A stretch of DNA of 64,000 nt. Origin: Patiria miniata (lineage: Eukaryota > Echinodermata > Asteroidea > Valvatida > Asterinidae). The stretch lies in contig NW_024037056.1 of NCBI RefSeq assembly GCF_015706575.1, forward strand, positions 13,281,176-13,345,175, in the 5' to 3' direction. The position numbers and the translations under genes are program-made. Under the pieces are notes generated by a model. That model saw nothing but the letters and a program-made list of their open reading frames with translations. It did not search any database and was not told the DNA's origin. Shown one piece after another: positions 59,801-64,000 of the stretch; positions within the stretch are counted from its first letter, which is position 1; each line of letters starts with the position of its first letter.

Positions 59801-61533
59801 TTGTGTTCGAAAATGCTGGGAAAAAACCAAGAAAAACAAAAATGTTCAAGTAGTCTGGTTCCCTGACTCCACTAAATATAAAATGGATCAATTTACAGAT
59901 GCCGGAAACTTGTAAGGTAATGGAACCAGTCTAGCCGGCCTGCACCCGTTCATGAACATGTAACCAATAGCAAACAAAATTTGGACTGAAAGAAAAATGG
60001 TTAATTTGGAGCAGTAGTTGAAAAATAGTCAGGTTTTTCCAATGGTGGTCGGCCGACCACCGTTGAAAATTTTTACAAAAATACCATTTTCTTGAAAATG
60101 ACTTCACACCAGGTGCCATAATTTTACAGAATGCTTTAGACTCTCATTTACCAACATCCTAGTACGGTATTTCGTAAAAACTAGGTAGTTTAATTTTTCG
60201 ATGTTTGCAAATGTTGTATATTCCCTTTAATTCACAGGCTATGGAGGTAGTAGTGGTGGCGGCGGTGGTGGTGGTAGATACGGTGGTAGCAGCGGTGGTG
60301 GTTACGGAGGTGGGGGCAGTTACGGCGGAGGCAGCGGCTCATACGGCAGCGACTCGTACGGCAGCGGGGGCAGCAGTTACGACAGCTTCGGATCCAACTA
60401 CGGCCAGAGCACGTCAAGCTATGGTCCCATGAAAAGCGGCGGTGGCGGTGGAAGGAGTAACTATGGAGGTAAATGTCTGGGTCAAAATGTACAGAGCAGC
60501 TAAATTTAGCAAATTTATGTGGAGAACCGGCCGGGAAGGAGTCATAGGCAATACAAACCAATGACATTTGGATTGGTTTTCAGATTTGGTTATCCCTCTC
60601 TCCCCCCCCCCCCCCCCCTCCTCAACAAGCCTGCTTCAGATGGAACTTAACCCACGACCTTCTGCTTACAGTTACAGACTTCTTGATAACTGGCGAGCTT
60701 GACAATTCAAATCTGACGTAACAGCAGGTACTACAATCAATACCTTATTTATCCCTAACTAGAGGCATTTTTGCTAGGATGCAGCCTCAATCATGCAAAA
60801 ATCCTCAATCCTGCAAAATCTTCCAACTTCCTCTGTGTAAAAATTGCACACGGCCTCAATCCTCGAAAATCATCCGCTATTTCTAGAATGTGGTCCTTGG
60901 AGGGGTGACCACTGCCTCAATCCTGCTAAATCCTCCATCAAACACTGTTAATATGGTGAAGCAGAGCCAGTGACATCCTGGAGCAGTGCAGAGGATTTCA
61001 AGTATAATCTAGGCCTTAATTTATTCACGGCTGAGCATAAACAACACAAGGTCCAGCCCAAGACTTTGACACAGTGCATCCTCCAAAAATCAGCCACACA
61101 TTTTTATCATAAAGTCTAATTCCTGCAAAATCCCCATTTGGCAAAGAAGATTAGGGAAGGTAAGGGTTAATTTCTGATGCCCCTCGTCGAAGAGGTCGTC
61201 CCAACATGACCCTGAAAACCTCCATCGAGCTAGAAACTGGTCTGAGCGGTCCATCTCTTTCCAACACTATGCTCGACAGGGACAGTACGGCCCAACTCAT
61301 CAAGTCAGGAAAGTGAATGAATGAAGAAGAGGAAGAAGGGTTAAGTGAGTTTTTCTTTTCTGTTCACAGGCTCCAACAACAGCGCAGGGGGCTACGGCGC
61401 CGGTAGTTACTCCAACGGCTCTAGTGGCTACAGTACTGGGGGAAGCACGGGTGGCTATGGCAGTGGTGGCACCGGGGGCTATGGAAGCACCGGAGGCAGT
61501 GGGGGTGGCGGCTACCGAAGCAACCCTTACTAG
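53808..61533 (+). CDS. hnRNP A/B-type RNA-binding protein (gene E, complete)
   Basis: Coding exons: 53808-53825, 56419-56673, 57435-57479, 58136-58337, 58994-59260, 60238-60468 and 61370-61533 (stop TAG 61531-61533), about 393 residues. RRM1 has KLFLGGL (11-17) and KGFGFVTM (50-57); RRM2 has KMYIGNL (116-122) and QKYAFVEL (156-163), where Q replaces the usual basic first residue of RNP1 and K the glycine. The 45-nt exon adds 15 residues (SQGGRDGGGGGGRFR) between the RRMs; it is phase 0 at both ends, so skipping keeps the frame (378 residues). The donor after RRM1 is GTTTGT, weaker than in the paralogs. The long tail has YGGG repeats, SSYGPMKSG resembling the M9 signal of hnRNP A2, and ends RSNPY. 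Nuclear RNA binding and shuttling are inferred from the family. Confidence 0.92.
54708..55508. mobile_element. CCCTAA-type minisatellite element, copy 11, carrying a nested foldback
   Basis: GGAGGATTGAGG units occur on both sides of a 464-bp foldback insertion. The right end reads GCCTAGGGTTAA; the left end (GCTAACC) is degenerate. It lies in gene E intron 1. Confidence 0.65.
54922..55385. mobile_element. 464-bp foldback element with 9-bp target duplication
   Basis: GGCTGTTGG precedes it (54913-54921) and follows it (55386-55394). The arms of roughly 200 bp are near-perfect inverted copies, starting TAGCCCCATAAATGTGGCCT. The small centre (about 55125-55170) is unpaired. Few differences between arms imply recent insertion. 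Confidence 0.92.
55820..56128. repeat. Dispersed ~300-bp repeat, second copy
   Basis: Collinear with 13220-13545 (GCAGGATTGACTGGCTGTGA, GGTGATTGATAAGCCAGCTG). It ends where a CCCTAA element begins. Confidence 0.7.
56129..56309 (+). mobile_element. TTAA/CCCTAA element, copy 12
   Basis: TTAACCCTAACCCCTAGGGT at the left; the right end is degenerate (GTTAGGGTGAA). The interior lacks the CCTCCAAAATCC array. It lies about 110 bp upstream of the RRM1 exon of gene E. Confidence 0.65.
56674..58135 (+). other. Gene E introns around the 45-nt exon
   Basis: Upstream (56674-57434) and downstream (57480-58135) sequence is AT-rich with a G run at 57183-57192. I see no recognised transposon. Confidence 0.5.
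58897..58967 (+). mobile_element. 71-bp minimal TTAA/CCCTAA element, copy 13
   Basis: TTAACCCTAAGCTCCCTAGG at the left and GTTAGGGTTAA at the right, with one GGAGGATTCAGG unit between. It ends 26 bp upstream of a gene E exon. Confidence 0.85.
59293..59590 (+). repeat. tRNA-derived SINE (family 4)
   Basis: GGGGCACGTGTGGTCTAGCG head and GGGTTCGAGCCCTGCC B-box-like segment, then GTGCCCTTGAGTAAGGCGCT, a motif shared with the body of family 1. It lies 32 bp after a gene E exon. Confidence 0.7.
59849..60230. mobile_element. TTAA element (AGGGAATGTACAAC family), truncated copy 3
   Basis: The right end GCAAATGTTGTATATTCCCT-TTAA lies only 7 bp from the next gene E exon, so its sequence forms the polypyrimidine region before the acceptor. 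The left end is missing. The central palindrome is GGTGGTCGGCCGACCACC. Confidence 0.75.
60640..60745 (-). repeat. Degenerate tRNA-like repeat
   Basis: Similar order of segments to 15940-16050, ending CAGCAGGTACTACAATCAA. It follows a C run at 60603-60618. Confidence 0.4.
60753..61170 (+). mobile_element. CCCTAA element, copy 14 (copy 3 subfamily)
   Basis: CCCTAACTAGAGGCATTTTT to GTAAGGGTTAA. The interior matches 14688-15097 (CTCAATCCTGCAAAATC, TTGGAGGGGTGACCACTGCC, GGCTGAGCATAAACAACACA). TTAA survives only on the right. Confidence 0.8.
61180..61340 (+). mobile_element. Probable LINE 3' tail fragment
   Basis: One frame from about 61186 reads RGRPNMTLKTSIELETGL...MLDRDS then a stop, resembling the end of the reverse-transcriptase ORF of CR1/L2/Jockey-like LINEs (GRP...DRxxW region). 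It is followed by GAATGAATGAAGAAGAGGAA, like a LINE 3' microsatellite. Too short for a confident clade. Confidence 0.45.
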
Positions 61534-63226
61534 GCTCAGTATCATTCCTTCACCAGTTGCTTCCTTGAGGTAAGTGTGGTTTCTCGATTCCTTCCAGTTT
61601 GTGTTTTTACGTCCACTGATTTTTCGAGGCAGGTGCGTTACCCAAAAGGTTTTTTCTTGATAAAAGTGACCTTCAAGTAACTTTTTGTTTTCCTTTGAAA
61701 TTTTCAACGGGCAAACAATTTAAGCTATTTGACCTTGCCAGACTTGGTTGCTGCAGGAAACATCGGTGTCAAAACCATCATTCCGCCTTGTTCGAAATTG
61801 TTGAGACTAAATTGTGACTGGTCAAATTGTTTAAGACCGATTTGTTATCTTATTGAACAAGGAATTATCTGAGACCGTTGCTCCAGTCCAAATCCAGTCT
61901 GGTCCCATTCTTCATACAGAGAAACTAGGGCTGTTCACATTTTTTTGAAGGGACCAGACTAATTTATAGTAAAGCTTTTATCTGTGCCTCATAAATGAAC
62001 CACCTTGTCAACATTAGATCAAGGATGCCATCAGAAGATACAGTTCTTAAAATTTTAAGAATTTTAAGTCGCGAATCCCTGATATTTACAGGTTTGCAAT
62101 ATAGAAATTTTGAAGATTTGTTGATGTTTGCATATTGCATTGTATTGCTTTTTGTGTTGCTGTGATGTTCACAAGTGACAGTATTTAGCCTTGCTTTGGA
62201 ACAATCAATTTGGTATGGATCAAACATGTAGGGGATCAGTCGGAAATGCACAACTTTTTGAAATTGGGAAGAGGACATATGGCCAAAATGAAATAAATAA
62301 TCTAGAGGTACGGATGTCAAAACAGTGGGAGACTGAGAAAGCCTTAGAAACTAGAGCCTCATTTGTGAGTTGTTCCATTTCGTATTTTACTTGCAATGTT
62401 AAGGCTCTTGATTGTTGCAAGTCAGTTATTAGGTTAAAAAAAAATTCTAAAATTCAGCTCTGTTGAAGGGTGTTTCGCAAAGTCTCTTTTTGATCCTTGG
62501 GCCGCTATCAGCAAATTGGGTGCACTGCTTGAGATAGAACTTGCCTACGTCGTTCCAAAACTTCGCGCTTCACTTTTGAATCTCACGTCCATTGATGTTT
62601 ATTCTTGAATGTTACCCGCTTTTGATTTGTGTGATTTTAAGGAATGTCTTTGCCTTCTTTACAACGCTTATACAGCAGGAACGTCTCTCTTTCTCAGACT
62701 CGATCGGCCCAACTCCTAGGCTGGCTTTGTAGACCTGTGTAGCCCCAATGACTAGGTTCTGACTGAGGACGGATGTAGGTTGCGTTGCCACTGAACTAGG
62801 AAGAGCCTTTAAGAAAGTTTGGGGATTTACCGTCCGTCTGAGAAAAGCTAAGGAATCGACTGTTTGAGGTTCACTTGCCTTCCAAGAAAGGCAAAATGCA
62901 TCTGACAAGCTGTGAAAAAAAGAAGGAATATTGAAACACAGCTATCAGATGTTGGTTTTAACTTTATCATCGTCATTTTTTAGAGACTGCAATTTCACTC
63001 TTTGAAGCCTTCAAATCGGTGCATTTTTACACCGGTTCAAGGGATTCAAACCGCAGTATTCTTAACAGTTCAGTATCGTCAATAACTCATTATTGTCTGT
63101 AAATATATTAAAAGTTCATCCCCTTCAAATTTCCCTCCAAACTTTGTTGTTGACTACGTGAATAATTTCGAATGATGTACAGTTTTGCCTTTGCAAAAGA
63201 AAAAGAAAAAATCACCTGATATAAAC

Positions 63227-63355
63227 CAGGCATGCAACTTTTTTCCTGGGATCCGCTGATTTCCTCAATTTTTTTTCTCATGAATGCCATTTTAAAGTGG
63301 GAAAAAGTGGTTTGGAGTTTTCTTATTTTTTTCTAAATTCCCAGTTACATGCCTG
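63227..63355. mobile_element. CAGGCATGCAACT MITE, copy 4
   Basis: CAGGCATGCAACTTTTTTCC to CCCAGTTACATGCCTG, with TATAAAC directly before and after as a likely target duplication. Confidence 0.8.
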
Positions 63356-63616
63356 TATAAACTCAAGTTTAAAATCGTTTATAAGTTGTTTTCCATTCAA
63401 ACTGAAATCAAGGGAAAGTTTCCATCACGAAACAACCATTTGCCCTCGGATGATTTTGATTAAAAGCCCTTGCTGTTATTTGATTGTTACAAGCCATTAT
63501 GTTTTACTCTTGTCAGTTAAGAACGCATTTAGATTTGTCATTAGGTTTTTCTGGTCTTCTAATCTGGTACCAATAGTTGCCTTGCCTCGCGACTTTCTCA
63601 CAGCTTTCTCAACTTT

Positions 63617-63822
63617 GCCAGCCTGTCTTAGTGTGCAATCGACGTAAAAGCTTGGACCACATACAAATTGAGTCGCAACTGCTGTCTCAAACAGAGCTCT
63701 TAGGGAAATCATTTGGCCAGCCTTTTTTAGTTTGCCTGCCATCGTCATAAAAGCTTGGACCACATACAAGCTGAGTCACAAATGCCGTCTCACGCAGAGA
63801 TCTTCGGAAATCATTTAGAGAC
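63617..63822. repeat. 103-bp tandem duplication
   Basis: AAAAGCTTGGACCACATACAA with flanking blocks occurs at 63646 and again 103 bp later at 63749, in the same order within both units (CCAGCCT..., GAAATCATTT). Confidence 0.85.
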
Positions 63823-64000
63823 CGTTCTGCCAAAAATGAGTCTTTAGTTGATCAGACTTAATGCGGAGAAAACAAGATTCCGTTCTTCATTTAAGTCTTT
63901 CAAACTTACAGCCACCGAAGACTTGTTTTGACAGTAGTACGCAAATTTCGCTGGTTGGTTCGCATCCGAGAAAACTTTAATTTGTAGAGGATTTTTGGCT

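Larger units (their letters stand above)
61534..64000 (+). other. Gene E 3' UTR start and downstream region
   Basis: The stop is followed by 36 nt of exon and a donor at 61570. The matching acceptor and terminal exon are not identifiable; they may lie in the remaining sequence or beyond the window. A CAGGCATGCAACT MITE (63227-63355) and a tandem duplication (63617-63822) are present. Confidence 0.45.

Overview
The window is metazoan nuclear DNA: genes have GT-AG introns, 3' UTR introns and tRNA-derived SINEs, and the background is AT-rich and full of small inverted-repeat transposons. The repeat landscape suggests a marine invertebrate deuterostome, with an echinoderm as my best guess; that placement is inference from general character, not from a diagnostic gene.

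The dominant content is a head-to-tail array of five paralogous hnRNP A/B-type RNA-binding protein genes, all on the + strand. Gene A is cut by the left edge (only its glycine-rich C-terminal exons, 79-3052, and long 3' UTR are present). Genes B (9458-18409), C (25885-33910), D (38376-45615) and E (53808-61533) have complete coding regions. Each has the same plan: a tiny first coding exon (6-20 codons), one exon holding all of RRM1, one holding most of RRM2, then a string of phase-1/phase-1 exons encoding Gly/Tyr/Ser/Arg-rich tail, then a stop codon 25-36 nt before a 3' UTR intron. Predicted lengths are about 354 (B), 288 (C), 304 (D) and 393 (E) residues. A, B and E carry a GPMK motif like the M9/PY nuclear localisation signal of hnRNP A1/A2; A, B, C and E end in Pro-Tyr; D has neither. 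A and B share a nearly identical 3' UTR exon. A broken copy of the terminal exon (7320-7826), split by a transposon with a 9-bp target duplication, lies between A and B and marks another lost or partial duplicate.

Introns and intergenic DNA are packed with repeats. The most notable is a family flanked by TTAA whose ends read CCCTAAC...GTTAGGG and whose interior is a variable minisatellite built on TCAATCCTCCAAAATCC. About fourteen full or partial copies occur in both orientations. Two are nested inside pogo/Tigger-like MITEs, and the other pogo copy serves as a paralogous empty site that defines the element ends. Other elements include TTAA-flanked elements with a conserved central palindrome, foldback elements with 9-bp duplications, CAGGCATGCAACT MITEs, several tRNA-derived SINE families and a short probable LINE 3' tail.

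Layout: 1-6500 end of gene A and its 3' UTR; 6500-9300 spacer with the relic exon; 9300-20830 gene B; 20830-25750 gene-free spacer; 25750-37000 gene C; 37000-38375 spacer; 38376-about 52500 gene D with long 3' region; 52500-53800 spacer; 53808-64000 gene E and the start of its 3' region. No prokaryotic genes, CRISPR arrays, rRNA genes or convincing functional tRNA genes were seen.
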